Shown: positions 23,975 through 36,424, counted from the first letter of the stretch. The stretch is DNA of 64,000 nt from Chelonoidis abingdonii (GCF_003597395.2 NC_133769.1:173707058-173771057); one strand, 5' to 3'. The notes: generated by a model not told the origin, from the sequence alone. Made by a program: numbers and translations.

Positions 23975-24055
23975 ATGTGGAGTGACTGCAGTTTAATTAA
24001 TGGAGTTATGCCTGTGTAAAATTGGTGAGAGTAGAATCAGGAATTTTAAATTAAA
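23975..24055. repeat. Palindromic repeat fragment ('taatggagttatgcctgtgt')
   Basis: 'taatggagttatgcctgtgt' then 'gtgagagtagaatcagga' gives the 'aatggagtta...tgtaa...gagagcagaatc' motif order of the repeat at 7745. One arm only. Confidence 0.45.
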
Positions 24056-24107
24056 TGAAAATCCAACTGAACAGTAAGTAAACCATTTTTCGTAATATTG
24101 GAATATG

Positions 24108-24410
24108 GCTAGAGGAAGGTTAGGGCAGGAAATTGACTCAAGATTCCTCGGTTCTATTTGTCTCTGCAATATGTGACAAAGGACAAAACAATTGAACTAT
24201 GTGAGCCTGATTCTCCATTGCCTAGTATTGACTTCTGTGTAAAGTGGGGATAGTACACTAATCAGAATTCTCCACACTCTCGTGCTGGTTTAAATGACTA
24301 TTACAAGACACACAGCAGTGGAGAATCTGGACCAGTGCCTTAGTTTATCCATCTGTAAAATTGGTAACTATATTTCTCCCTTTTAAAGTAGGTAATCATA
24401 TGCTTTGAGT
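24108..24410 (+). repeat. MIR/CORE-SINE-like copy interrupted by a palindromic repeat
   Basis: The left part has 'gattcctcggttctatttgt' and 'atgtgacaaagg'. The right part has 'ccttagtttatccatctgta' and 'aattggtaactatatttctc', the usual MIR order (cctcagtttccccatctgtaaaat). The unit 24207-24332 interrupts it. Confidence 0.55.
24207..24332. mobile_element. Palindromic MITE-like unit inside a MIR
   Basis: The left end 'agcctgattctccattgcc' is the approximate reverse complement of the right end 'gcagtggagaatctggac'. It breaks the MIR at 24108-24410, and 'gtg' is present at both borders. Its class is unknown. Confidence 0.55.
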
Positions 24411-26089
24411 CAAACACTTATTTTACATTAAAGGGAAAATAACAAAGGAAAAGTCCAAAGACATGACAGGGCATTTCCCCCTCTAACAATCTAACACCCA
24501 TGTCCCTGAAGCTGGCATGGACACTCATGTACATTTAAAAGGCACTACCCAAAAACCACACAACCTCCATTCAGTTACACAGGCCATAGTAGTAGAACTT
24601 ATCTAACAATATGTTGTGAAGCTTAATTGATTATAATGATTATAAGGTGCCTTATAATCTTATGATAGGCAATATCTTTTATCTGTGAAGTACTATTATA
24701 CTTAGTCAAAGTGTAAAAATGAAGTCTGGTTTTCTTTTTTCAGTGTAACAAATCAAACTATCTTACTAGCCATTATGGACATGCATAGAAGTATATGGTT
24801 CTGATTAGGAATGTAAATGTCAGGTAATGTGCTTAAAATCCTCATTATGGAGAAGAACCCAAGTATCAAAAGTGACATAAATTGCTGGCCAGCTTGGATT
24901 TTGCAGAAGAGAATTGCTGCAGAACCCTGTAACAAGGATTAATTGGAATGACAATAAAGAACCACCAGTTTTATGTTGAGATAATGAAGGTATAGAGCAA
25001 AAATTGAATATATAACTACATACGTGCTAAAACTGACTGGAACGAAATAATAGCATGAAGTGCTAACTTTTAAAAAAGATATTAAGATCTTTCAGTAGCA
25101 TCTAACACATTGTGGGTGCTACTGAAGTCTCTTTATGTAAGAGCTCTATTTTTTGCTGTAATATAAATTAATACCACTATAAATCCTGAAATTTGGAATA
25201 ATGTATTACATATGTATGTTTATTTTGAAATTAAGATTTAATCTTCAAATACTAGACCCCTAATTTCTTCATGTGAAATCAAGTTTTCAAACTGGCCATT
25301 GATTTTGTTGGCTTCAATTTTTGAGTGTCCAACTTTTGAGACACTTTGGGTCTGATTTTTAGATTGCTAACTTCCTCAGCTCCAATTGACTTAAATTGGA
25401 ATTTTGAGTGCCCAGTGCTTCTTGAAAGGCAGGCCAAGGATGTGCCAGGTTGCACGTACAGAAACTGATTAACCCAAATCCAGTGTGCAATTTTTGAAAA
25501 AGCATGAATCTTAGCATCCTAAGATGCTGCATAGAATTGCACTAATTGCTACATTTCACTTCTAAAATGTGACTGTATTTGAATGATAAGTCATCATCTA
25601 TAGTTTATATGTTATATCAATTTCTTAAGTTTGCAAAGCATTTTGGAGTCCTTTCAGATATATCTCCTGTCTAAATATAAGATTACATTAAAAAGAGAAC
25701 GTGAGGGTATTTATCATTTACAAATTAATAATCGTATCTTGGACTGAATAAACACCAAGACCAAGGTGCTTATTATCAATAAATTGTAAAACCTAAATGA
25801 AAAGTTTATTAGCGCCAGCCATGCTTGTTACTAAGTTTACAGAACCACTTTTAAGCTGCTGCTGTTACTCTTATGATGAAGTGCTTGCATATTGAAACTT
25901 GAAAGAGAAATAAAAAATACAGATAGGGTAACTGCTGAAAGGAAAACTGTATTTATTTGCTTATTTTATAAAATGAACATAAGTTTTTGATCTTCTTCTA
26001 GCTCCTTCCTATCATTTCTCTCTTTTCTGCTTCATTTTCCTCATTACTTTTCTTCCCTCTATTTTCTCGTAACTGGTCATTAGTAGTAC
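24411..26089. other. Non-genic AT-rich stretch
   Basis: Nothing recognised. Local TA-rich DNA with no ORF above about 60 codons. Confidence 0.55.
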
Positions 26090-26500
26090 CGATCAAATTT
26101 TCCAGTGGAGTGTTTTTTTTTCTGTCAGAAAATGCTGATTGAAAGCAAAATGTTACAGAAATGAGTCTATTTTGATAAAATTTTACTTTGTAGGGGGAGG
26201 GAAATCAGAATAGAGCATACTGATAAGCTTCCATTTTGACCTTTTCAGAGCAGCGTATTTCAATTGTCATTTCTGAACAACTTTTCATTTCTATTTTTAA
26301 TTTTATATTATATGAATGGTAAAATAAAATATAAAATCAAAACAATTTCATTTGACCCCAATGTGTTTTTTTCCCCTAAACATTTAATTTAATGGGATAT
26401 TTTTAAATTTTTGTTTCTTGATGTTTTAGAACAGAAAAAATTTTAAATTACAGAATTTTCTGCAAAATGGACAATCCAGTTTCCAGTCAGTAGTGTTCTG
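26090..26500 (+). repeat. AT-rich interspersed element, longer copy
   Basis: It contains 'ctgtcagaaaatgctgattg' near the left side, a central 'ttttatattatatgaatgg' and 'gtaaaataaaatataaaatc', and 'ttacagaattttctgcaaaa' near the right end. The same landmarks appear on the opposite strand at 36505-36860. Two copies in opposite orientation support one nonautonomous family of about 0.4 kb. The termini are not resolved. Confidence 0.5.
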
Positions 26501-27690
26501 TTAGTGAGGAGGGAATTTTTGTGGGGGCATGTGGTGAGGAGGAAGAAGAGCCTTTGATTCCCTATGTGACGGTGGGGAGGTGAGTCTTTCTGACTGTTTC
26601 TGGGATGGGTGTGCAAGAGGAGAGTGTCTGGTGTGGGGAGCCTTTATAACTGTGCAGTATGTAGACATAAGAGTATATTACTTTCTACCCCAATTGGGAG
26701 AGATGAGAGAGTTTACATTTAAGACAAAAAAGGAAAATACACACTTGTGAGTAACTACTGTGTGTATAAGGGTATTGGCTTGCAGGAAGAGAGGTAGCAG
26801 TAGGAAGAGACATAGGAAATAAAATAAAAAAATAAAAGTAAAAAAAGTAAAAGTAAAGAAATAGTTCTGTTACATTATGGCATCCTGAATGCTAAGTGAC
26901 TAGAAGGGGCTAATCAGACTGCAGAGTTTTACACACTCCACCATATGGTTAATCTCAATATCATAACTATGCGAACCTGCCACCCACACCCAGAGTGCAG
27001 GGACCTGCATAGCATAGATGCATACACTTGTGTATTAAATAACTGTATAAAATTCCTGCTTGCTGAGCAACTCAGGCAAATCCAGTTCGGTATAATAGTA
27101 GCCTGACTCTAGCTTTAAATCTTCATCCGAGTCCCGCATGCACCATTGTCCATATAAAACCATTGTGTTGCTTAGCACAATGTGGCATGATTGTCTAAAC
27201 AGCTTGGATTGAACTGGTATTAATTAGCCATGTCATGCTATTACTCATTGTCCATAAATTGCTCTTACCATTCAGATCATGTTTGAATTTGCTAGCAGAG
27301 CAGCATGTGTAAATCTTATCTGACTGGAATGATTCTCTTTGGTATTATTTTATATTTTATCTATTCCAAAAAAGATTCCCTCTTCCAGTTATTGATGTTG
27401 TGTAGGGACAGATTCTCCTTTAGTATGAAAGCATTTTCAATGATAAAAAGGAAGAAAATAGATTGGAACCTCTTGTGTGGTTGGGTTGTATGCAGCTTTG
27501 TCAGTATCAAGCCTTTTTTCTCTGTACTACACCTTTAAATTTTTAAGCAGTCTGCCTGTGTGCAGGGAGATGGTCATCATTTTGTGAAGTAGAGCTGATC
27601 CAGCATTTCACAGAGGAGAGATTTGCTTTGCTTTCTCATATGTAGAGACATGACTTTTTCTGCTCTGTGTTTTCCTTTAGTCTCAGACTG
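26501..27690. other. Non-genic stretch
   Basis: No gene seen. An A-rich low-complexity patch ('aataaaagtaaaaaaagtaa') lies at about 26817-26865. Confidence 0.5.
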
Positions 27691-27905
27691 AGGGCCTGCC
27701 CCCATGCAGAGTTGAACTGGTTTAACTAAAGGTGCCAAAAGGCTATGTAGACACTTTAGATCCAACCAGGTTTGGGTTTTGTTTTTTGTTTTTGTTTGGT
27801 GAAGCTTACATCAGTTAGGAATACAAAAATAAATGAAAATGTGTCCATAGAGGCGCTTACCTTGGGTTAGCTAAATCTGTGCAAATTTCTTTGTAGATAA
27901 GGCCT
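27691..27905. mobile_element. Probable MITE, decayed
   Basis: The left 'gggcctgcccccatgcag' and 'gttgaactggtttaacta' resemble a turtle-type DNA element that starts 'gcctgtctacatg...'. The right end 'ctttgtagataaggcc' is a rough inverted partner. The middle is diverged. The element is plausible but not firmly bounded. Confidence 0.4.
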
Positions 27906-28602
27906 AAGAATATGACATGGCCTCTCTCTGCACTGGTGAGTGAAGATGGCCAACCTCCCAGAAAAATATACACTGCACTCCCTTAAGCAGTATGGAAGCC
28001 ATTGTTCTCCCCATCTCCCTCTGCCTCTTGCAGCTGCCACTTGGATAGTGCTTTTCCTCACTGTCCTGAGTTTGGGCGGTTATTGCTGTAAGGCATAAAT
28101 TTGCTCCATAAGTGACCATTTAAGGCAATAACTGTAATGTTGGCCTTCTTAGCATAACACAAAGGAAATTACATGTGTGCCTCCAAAGGGAAAACTGTCC
28201 ATTGTGTCAATCATTCTGGCTGCCACAGAGCTCTGTTCTTGGCTCTGCATTGTTTTAAAATGGTAAACTGTTATTAAGGGTCGTGTTTGGTAGTAAAGCT
28301 TGTACAGAGCTCTTGCTGGAAGAAATACACAAGGCAGGAAAGAATAAATGTCGGACTTATCAGTAAAGTCATCTCCCACACCCTGGCATATTGAAGTGAA
28401 AACAAGGTCAGCTTGCTATAATGCAATAGCACCTCCTTTAAACATGGGTCTTGTCAATACTGGGGAAAAGCATTATGTTTTAAGTAGAAGCCACTTTTGT
28501 AAAGAGCAGCATGCCACCTTCAGCAGACACCCCACCCCCACAACACTGCATCAACAAAATAGTTTGGTGTTTTCTTTATTTTTTAAAGTGGTCATGGGTA
28601 AC
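27906..28602. other. Non-genic stretch
   Basis: No gene or named repeat. The small overlapping ORFs on both strands have no motif. Confidence 0.5.
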
Positions 28603-29221
28603 TGTGACTGGGTGTACTGGTCCAGCACTGGAGAGGAAGGAGTTAAGGCAACACTCTTAGCAGCAAAAGCCCCGCCCCCTTAACCCTGCTAGGCATGCTC
28701 CAACTGCTGTTGCATTATAAAAGGGAGCTGCACAGATCAGTTGCGGAGAGGAGGGAAGATGCACCTTGCTGGTTCGAGATGATGAGCAGCCAGGAGCCCG
28801 GCCCAAGGAAGCAGGAGATGCTGTGGCCCAAGCAGGCACCCACAGGGGCCCCAGGGAGATTACAGGTACCCACAGCACCCCGAGACATACCCTGAAGATA
28901 CCCAGACTCAGCTACAGGAGTCAAGGTAGGAAGCAGCCATGGAGGGCTAGCCAGCGTCCCTGCAGTTGTTGGAGTGTTGTGGGCAGATTCCCTGCTGATT
29001 ATGTGGCCCACCAAACCCCCCTTCTGTTGACTCTGGCCATTGGGCAATGCTTCCGTGCAGACAAGGGGTATCCCACTGAGTCTAGCCACTAGGCCACACT
29101 TCCTGCAGACTGGGGAATCTCACTGACTCTGGCCATCGGGCTGTGGAACCTTGAGGCTGCTCTTTGGGGCTATCACACCCTCACCCTGCCCCAGGGTTAT
29201 CGGGGTACCGGCCCTGTGACA
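28603..29221 (+). mobile_element. Solo LTR, 619 bp
   Basis: It starts 'tgtgactggg' and ends 'ccctgtgaca'. The termini are inverted at 8 of 10 positions, with TG/CA ends. Flanking 5-mers are 'gtaac' (28598-28602) and 'ataac' (29222-29226), a target duplication with one change. A TATA box 'tataaaag' lies at 28716-28723. A GC-rich leader-like stretch follows with repeated 'actctggccat' motifs (29030-29140). ORFs within it (28657-29092, both strands) are not genes. It resembles the LTRs at 19067 and 38090 in end sequence and TATA placement, but not closely in its body. Confidence 0.78.
28716..28723 (+). promoter_or_regulatory. LTR TATA box
   Basis: 'tataaaag' sits about 113 bp inside the LTR, where a retroelement U3 promoter would place it. 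It drives no visible gene here. Confidence 0.6.
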
Positions 29222-29379
29222 ATAACCTTGTGTCTCTCCTCCCACCCCCCCAGACTAGACAGTGAGGTACAGATGGCATGTTCAGTACTTGGAACAGGGT
29301 CTCCAATCAGTTTCTTGAAGTGATCTCCTATTTTGGGGTTTTCTGAGCAGATTTCATTATTGATTTCAAACAGATTGTA

Positions 29380-29560
29380 TGATAGGGTCCTGAATTTCTA
29401 GTCCCAGCTCTGTTTCTGACCTATTGTTTAAACTTTGGCAAGTCACTTACCTCTTCTGTACCTCAGTTCCACAAATCTAAAGGAGGAATAGCACTTACTT
29501 AACAGATTATAGAGAAGCTTATTTCTTAGAGATTCTATGGTTGGTGTGATAGACCTACAG
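29380..29560 (+). repeat. MIR/CORE-SINE-like copy
   Basis: Ordered landmarks are 'ttctagtcccagctctgttt', 'tttggcaagtcacttacctc' and 'ttctgtacctcagttccaca', then 'gaggaatagcacttactta'. This is the canonical MIR-type order, moderately diverged and the clearest SINE copy in the window. Confidence 0.75.
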
Positions 29561-30144
29561 AATAAGCATTGAGTGTCTTCGGACCATTAGGCAGCATTGC
29601 TCATAATGCCAAAGAACTATCCTTACCCTCTTGACAGAAGCTGGGAGTCCAATATTAAATAAATAAATGTTAAATTGGGGGTGGGGAGGTATATACAATT
29701 CTGAATTTATGAATGGATGAGGGGAGAAACTTTTTCAAATTGTGAATAATAATCATGCAAAGCAGCCACATTTCTCTGGCAAAAGTAATCAGTATCATAA
29801 ATGGGTCACATCACTCATGCTGTTGTACATACAGTACAGGTCATCTGTCCAAATACAGTTGATCTCTCACAGCTTGTCTAGTTAATTTAGTTTTCCAGAG
29901 CTGGATATAAACCCACCTCACAGCTGTAACTATTGTGACCAGAAATAGATACAGTTGTATCCATTAAGTGCAATGTAGACAGTTTTCTTACTCTACTTTT
30001 CGTTCAATAATATATTTATTCAACTACATCTTTATTAATTTGGATTCCTCAATAATCTGTTGAGGTGCTAATGCAACCCCGCAGAAACAAGCCACAAATC
30101 ATAATTACATTAGAGCATATGCTGTCCACTCATGGTGACCTATG
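29561..30144. other. Non-genic stretch
   Basis: Nothing recognised; AT-rich, no notable ORF. Confidence 0.5.
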
Positions 30145-30412
30145 AGGGTCCATCTACATAGCAGATGGGAAGTGGAATTCCCAGCTCTAGTACATGCCCA
30201 CAATGCTAGCTCTGCTCGAGTTAGTGCTTAAAAAATAGCAGTGTGGCTAGGGCCACTTGAGTACAGTCCTGCCAAATCCCCTGGGTATGTACTTGGGTGA
30301 CTAGCTCAAGCCCCACATTGCTATTTTTAGGTGCTAGCTTGAGCAGGGCTAGTGTGTGCAGGTGTACCTGAGCTAGGAATTACACCAGCCACCTGCTGTG
30401 TAGATGTTCCCT
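30145..30412. mobile_element. Palindromic MITE (long hairpin)
   Basis: The ends 'agggtccatctacatagcag' and 'ctgctgtgtagatgttccct' are inverted repeats (17 of 20). The complementarity continues inwards: 'acaatgctagctctgctcga' pairs with 'gagcagggctagtgtgtgc', and 'aaatagcagtgtggc' pairs with 'ccccacattgctattttt'. The 268-bp unit is therefore almost one hairpin. No coding sequence and no clear target duplication. By ends it belongs with the turtle-type 'tctaca' DNA elements at 39994 and 46186. Confidence 0.8.
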
Positions 30413-33224
30413 GATTGTCCACTCAGCCTGAAATCAGAAAACAGTATGACTGACATTGCATCCATGGAGCCAAACCTTAGTCCCACTGAAGTCAATGGAA
30501 AAATTCCCATTTACCTCATTCAGACCAGAACTTGACTTATGTAGCATTTTCATAAGACATCTATATTCTTTCTGCATCTGCGGCTTGTTTTTGTTCAGCA
30601 ATCTCAGCAAATACTGCAAAATCCTTAGCATGTACTCTGATTTATAAAGGAAATCCTCTAGCATTTCTAGTACCTACATAACCTACAATCAGCATCTGAA
30701 TAACACAAAGCAGATGTCTAAAAGGAATATTGAAAGTCTGGATCAAAAAGAGCCTCAAGAGCTGTACAACTGCAGTAAGTCTGAAAGCTATTATAGTCCC
30801 GTTAGTCTTCAGTGTGGGACACTGCTTTACTGTGGCAGTATCTGAAAGGTCCAATGAAAGCAGATTCATCAGTCAGCAATTTTGTAACATGGAGTGAGTT
30901 TTACTATGAATGGTATAGATTCAAATAGACTTTAAGGGACTTTAAAATGGACTTTGTGGGTTTAAAGGCTTTTTATGTCCAGTGCTGTTTACTGTAAATG
31001 CATAACTAAACAAAAATATCTTCCTTTATGTTCAGTGCACAGGAATATGTTTATATCCCATAGGCCTCTATGGTGTAACATTTTCCCTTAGGACAGGATG
31101 AGGTTTAAGATGGCTGAGCTGCCATTTTTTTCACAGATGAATCCCAGTAAGACAGAAACCTTCCCACTTCAAGGTTTCAGCATTTGTTAAAGAAAATTTC
31201 CTTTAAACACAGCAGTATAAACTACAAGGCTGCCAAGTCATTGCTATAGACTTCTGTCAAGAATCTGGCTGAATTTTGGATTCAGTTTTGACATGCATAT
31301 TTATTTTATCACACAAAGTTTGCTTTTTCCAGTCATATTCCTCCATAGGGTTTATTCAGTTTCACCACTACCAAAAAAACTATGCATTTGGTACCTGCTA
31401 GATTATTACCAAATCTTGCTCTCTCATCACTCGAAAAACTTTTCCTATCTGGCTATAGTTGAGAAAAGAAATGTTAGTTTGGGAATGTATGCCATGGAAT
31501 ATGCTTTCCAAGCCCCACATCATTTTATCTCATTTTTCTCCTTTTCCATAAGCACTGGATGCCACTTTTAAATCCTGTTTCCTCAACATTATTAGAATAA
31601 GCTGCTCTCTGTACCAGAATGTGGTGTTAGTACTTTGCGTAAGGCAATAGTTCTGTGTTCCTTTGGGACTTTGTCCCTCTTTGTACTTCACTTCCTAGGT
31701 AAAATTATGCTTGGAAGCTTGATTATTTGATAAGCCTTTTAATTATAAGCTATAAATTGTTGCATTTCTTTAAATTGGCTGTTAAGTGTCAACTTCTCTT
31801 GCTATGAGTGTCTTAAACAATTAGGCAAAAGTAATTAGTTGTTAGGTTGCTGTTGTGTTCTAGAAAGACTAGCTCAACGGTCAATCAGCAGGAAAAGTAA
31901 TGTCTGTTGGGCTTTGCTTTTTTCTACCTGAGGATGATGTAAATTGAAACACTGGAATTTTGATTGTTTTGGGCTAAATTGTTTATCAGGTAACATTTAC
32001 ATTGTACTTGCATTTCTAGCCATGCACCCATCACTGACTGTGCAGAGAAATTCCTGTAGGTCTATGAGTGTTTACAGGCCAATATTACAATGCACTGTTT
32101 CCCAGCAAGACATTTCACTAGGGATTGGTGAATCAAACAATTTTGCCAGAGTCCAGAAATATTAAGTGTGTTTGGCAAGGTGAATATAATAATTGAAAAA
32201 TATTCATCTGCCAGACATTTGAGAATGCTGATGTTCCCATGGATGCTCCTAATTTTCAATAGTACACTCCAGCCAGTTGGTGGCTAGATTTAGATTCTAA
32301 CTTGTGAAAAAAGTGATTGTCATTCTTAAGCCATTTTAGGTGCCAAATGGGGGCACTCTGCCACCCTGCTGATGAGCTTCCTGCAGGAGGCTAGGAGATA
32401 ATGATCCATGGACTTGTTCCAAATAATGAAGAACATGTCAGTTAGACCTCCAAAAGAGATCTTCATTTTTCTTGTGTTTTAGGAGAAGCAGAGAGAGTGA
32501 GTATAGAAGGGTATTGTAACCTTTCATACTGCAGTGCTAGTGCAGCAGAGAGACTGAGAAGAGCACTATTAGCAAGGTGGGCAGGGAGGTACACATTGCT
32601 TCCAAGAACTAGTTGTTGTCTATAGGACACTCAGGCTTCATTGCTGGTGCTGCTCCTTTCCCATTCATCTATGCAGCATCTAACTCACACTAAATCTTTG
32701 AATCTAGGTAGTTCATGGGTCTTGTGCTGGCTCATTGCACATGAGTGAATTTCACCTGAATGGGGCAAAACTAATCTAAAACTTTTGATGGGAAGCAGGC
32801 TTCTATTCAGAAAATATACAGGAATACTTAAATTCAGATTTGAAAAGAATACATGTAGACTTTAATATGTAAGGGATTGAGATCAGCAGTAGCCTCAAAA
32901 GAGGGTTTACATGAGAGATAATTGCTGCAGAGTCTTATGCTCTCCCTCTGCCCAATGGTGGATTATGCCCATTACCATGAGATGCTGTATATCCAGGGAC
33001 AAATTCTGATGTACAAAGACAGTACTGCACTCCCAGCCCCTATCATCCTAGGGAGTGACAGATCAAGCATAGATATGAAGCCAAGTTTTTATCTGTCTTT
33101 TTTTTATCTATCTAGGTCCTTATGGCCGCCATCTTCATATGTGACTGAGTAGACTTCTTGCATGAAAGTATGCAGAGAAACAATAGCTAAGTAACTGGGC
33201 TATTTTAGTACTTAACGTTGTTAA
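30413..33224. other. Non-genic stretch
   Basis: No gene supported. Near 30475-30530 'cactgaagtcaatggaaaa' resembles part of a palindromic repeat. ORFs up to 92 codons (31293-31571) have no recognisable motif. Confidence 0.5.
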
Positions 33225-33318
33225 GCTGCAATTCAGCAAGGGACATAAGCACATACAAACTACTTTTGACTTGAGCAGGGCTATGAATGTGGTTGTGTAC
33301 CTTGATGAATCAGGAGTT
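33225..33318. repeat. Palindromic 'caattcagcaagggacataa' repeat fragment
   Basis: 'gcaattcagcaagggacata' followed by 'agcacatacaaactactttt' is the left arm of the palindromic family at 15404. The right arm is degraded. Confidence 0.45.
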
Positions 33319-34737
33319 TAATTCATCACATTATTTAATTGTTTAAAAAATTGGACAACTATTTCTCTTTTACACTCTGTAACTCTGACATCACTTATAT
33401 ATGTAAATGAAAGCAGAAACAGACCATATGTTTGTTTATATTAAAGCTGTTTGTGTGTGTACCTGTGTGTGTGTGTTTTCTTTGTGACTGAGAAGAAAAC
33501 ATCAGCTCAAATGCATTAAGCATAGTAGATAGGTGAACTACAGGTCAGTCATATAAAAATGTTTGTGTTCTAGCAATTCTTTAGTAGCTATATATTTAGC
33601 TCTGATATCTATTTGTAAGTTTTTGGAGTGTAAAAACAGCACTTCTAAAAAGGCAGAAAAAGCTTCTGATCTCCAACATTGTGGTGATTTTTGTTTGTTT
33701 GTTTTAAACATCTTGGTCCATATGAGTTATTAACATGACAGGTTGTGAGGACTCTGAAGACTGGCTGTAGCTTCACTGTGCATTGGATCAGACCAAGTGT
33801 TTACTGAAATCAGAGAAAGCCATGAATGTGCATGTAAGGGAAGAATTTTTTAACTGCAGGACTGTCATTTCCGAAGGGGACTATGCAAATTTTCCTGGCA
33901 AAAAGAAATATATACTACTACATTTACTCTTCTTCATCATATGCATCGTTTTGCAGCTGCTGCTGAGCAACACATTCACATCTAGTAGTAAGCATCTGCA
34001 CTATCAAGTAGAAGGTGTGTGTTAACTTCCAAGCAACTGATGTATCATATTGCAAGAACACATTTGATTCCTGCATGTTTTTTTTCCTAATTCCAAGAAT
34101 TAATTGCTGCATGCAGAATATTATTGGTTTGAAAAACTTAACTCTGCTTTCATCTTTTTTTTTTTAAACTGAGCAGCCCTTTCTTTAGAATTAAATTTCA
34201 CTGCACAGATTGGTCCCTGATATACACAATGACTATTTTTGGTGGCAGACGTATTGGATTCCAATTTGTAAGCCCATCTGCTGTGTAAAGAACAGGAAGC
34301 AGGGTTGTTACTGTGACAAACTTTCTTTTGTTTCTTCTTCTTTTTAGCAATAACACTGTAGCAATTACAATGAATCTCTCCATGCCTTTTGCCAACAATA
34401 AAAAGGGCAAAAATAGCTCTTGGCTTGATTCCTGTAAAATGTTTCTTTATACAAAATATAACCATTTCAAGGAAGTGGTACTCTTCCAATTCTACTGCAA
34501 CCAGCTGGCAGTTGGTCCAAATGCATCAGGGTGCCTCCATTCCCATAAGGGGCTAGAGCAATTTTGAACCCTGCTTCCTTAATTTATGTTCCAGCTTAAG
34601 TCTGGTTAAAGAGAAAAGGAAATAGCAAAGAATACCCAAACACAACAGTGGAGAGAGGGCTTCAGCTATACAGCTGGGATCCAAATTTGAACTTTTCCAA
34701 AACTGAAGTATCAAGGTGGACGTGAAGCAAACCCCTT
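33319..34737. other. Non-genic stretch
   Basis: It contains a short (TG)n tract near 33450-33476. The 122-codon ORF at 34121-34489 (minus) is lysine-rich and crosses T-rich runs; it has no motif. No gene assigned. Confidence 0.5.
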
Positions 34738-34800
34738 TGGGCCAGATTCTCAGCTGGTGTAAATTTGGTGAAGCTCTGCTGGAGTCGATGAAGCACAACT
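34738..34800. repeat. Palindromic repeat fragment ('gggccagattctcagctggt')
   Basis: 'gggccagattctcagctggt' then 'gtaaatttggtgaagctctg' is one arm of the 'gggccagattct...gtgtaaat...' repeat. Confidence 0.55.
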
Positions 34801-35377
34801 GATCTAGATCACCTGAGGAACTGGTCGTCCATCTCCAGTACAAAGAAATCAACCAAATGCATAAGAAAATAATGTGTGGGGCTATAGTTCATATTAACAC
34901 AATAACCAGTAAAGAATCTAAAGTAGCACCTGATTTTTCTCAGGTATTATAATGTATTGTGCAGGTGATCCACACAATATGGAATGTCCATATTTCTTCT
35001 GAGGAAACTGGGCATCTCAATTCACTTCTTGGACCATAGTCACATACATGACGGAGGGGTTCATGCCCAGGTCTGCTCTTAAGTTCAATTGAAACTTTGC
35101 CATTGCTTTCAGTTTCTCCTGTTCTTTTTAAAAAAATATTGTTTCCATATGACAGCCCTCAAAATGGCATTGAATAGACTTCTGCACTACAGAAACATAA
35201 TACATTTTTATATTTTTATATTTTACCAGACACTAAAATGCAGTGCTGCAATAGTTGTTTTTCTCTAACCAGATCCAAAATTGTGCGTATAATCCTATTC
35301 CCATTGGAGGGAATGTGGGTTTTCCCGTTGAGCTCTTTGGGAGCAAGGGCTGGCTCTTTTGAACTCTTGGATACAAT

Positions 35378-35462
35378 GGGCCAAATTCTGATCTATCATA
35401 CTCTAGTTAGTTCAATGGAGTTATTACAGATTTACAGTAGTCTGGGATCAGGATTTGGCTGA
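35378..35462. repeat. Palindromic repeat copy ('gggccaaattctgatctatc')
   Basis: 'gggccaaattctgatctatc' and 'gttcaatggagttattacag' then 'gggatcaggatttggct' gives both arms of the repeat in diverged form. Confidence 0.55.
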
Positions 35463-35868
35463 ATAGAAAATTGGAAGCTTTCAAGTTCAAACAGTTAACT
35501 TTTCTTCAACATGGTTTGGGAATACCACAAACCATGTACACCATTTTTTGTCAAATTTTACTTAGGCTCAAATTAAAATAGAGATTACTCTTGGCATTTG
35601 GAGTGTGTCTGAGCCCAGCTTCCAAACCAAGTTCTGAATATTTTTTCCTAATTCTGCAATTTTTGCAGCAATTACATCGAGTTATGCTATGAGGCTTTAT
35701 CCAACAATGTCACTAAGTAATGACAATTTACCATAGTCACGAAGTATAACTGTTATTGCCAAAAAGGAAAATGATCCTAGGATGTCCAGGGGACAGAACT
35801 TCAGTAATATAAAAGAAGTGTGTTCTGGGAAAAGCTTCTCTGTTTTCTGGTCAGCTCTGACACTACAA

Positions 35869-35890
35869 TATATATATATATATATATATA
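35869..35890 (+). repeat. (AT)n microsatellite
   Basis: Eleven AT units, uninterrupted. Confidence 0.95.
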
Positions 35891-36064
35891 ACAGTACACT
35901 ATAATATATAACAATTTTTCCATTAACATAAATCTTGGTGTGTCATAACTTTGAATGAGTGAAAGAAGAGGATTCAGCATATAGTTGTAAGTATCTTGTG
36001 AGAACAGTATTTAAACGGGATGATTTGAAGCTGGAATTGGAATTCATAATCTCTAGCAGGTGAA

Positions 36065-36424
36065 CAGTTCTCAAACTGTGGGTCAGGACTTCAAAGTGGG
36101 TTGCGACCCCCTTTTAATGGGTTGCTAGGGCTGACATAAGACCTGGTTAGGCCCAGGGTCAAAGCTGAAGCCTGAGCCCCACCACCCAAGGCTGAAGCTG
36201 AAGCCTGAGCCCCATTGCCCCAAACTGAAGCTGAAGTCTGAAGGTTACAGCACCCATCCAGAGCAGAATCCCTCAGGCTTTGGCTTCACCTCCCCATCAC
36301 TCCATTTGGGATAGCAGGGCTCGGGCTTGGGCTCGGGCTCAGGATTTGGTCCCCTTCTCAGGGTCATGTAGTAATTTTTGTTGTCAGAAGGAGGTTGTGG
36401 TGCAATGAAGTTTGAGAACCACTG
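36065..36424. mobile_element. hAT (Charlie-type) nonautonomous element
   Basis: The left end 'cagttctcaaactgtgggtc' and right end 'gaagtttgagaaccactg' form hAT-type inverted repeats (CAGTGGTTCTCAAAC, with a small deletion in the left copy). 'gggttgcgacccc' near the left end is typical of such elements. The interior carries tandem units 'gctgaagcctgagcccca' (36160-36240), and the other arm carries 'gggctcgggctcag', its rough complement. No convincing 8-bp target duplication. The 81-codon ORF with Pro-Glu repeats (36245-36490, minus) is a translation of these units, not a gene. Confidence 0.78.

Noticed and set aside
28657..29092. ORFs up to 124 codons on both strands
   Set aside because: They are contained in the solo LTR at 28603-29221.
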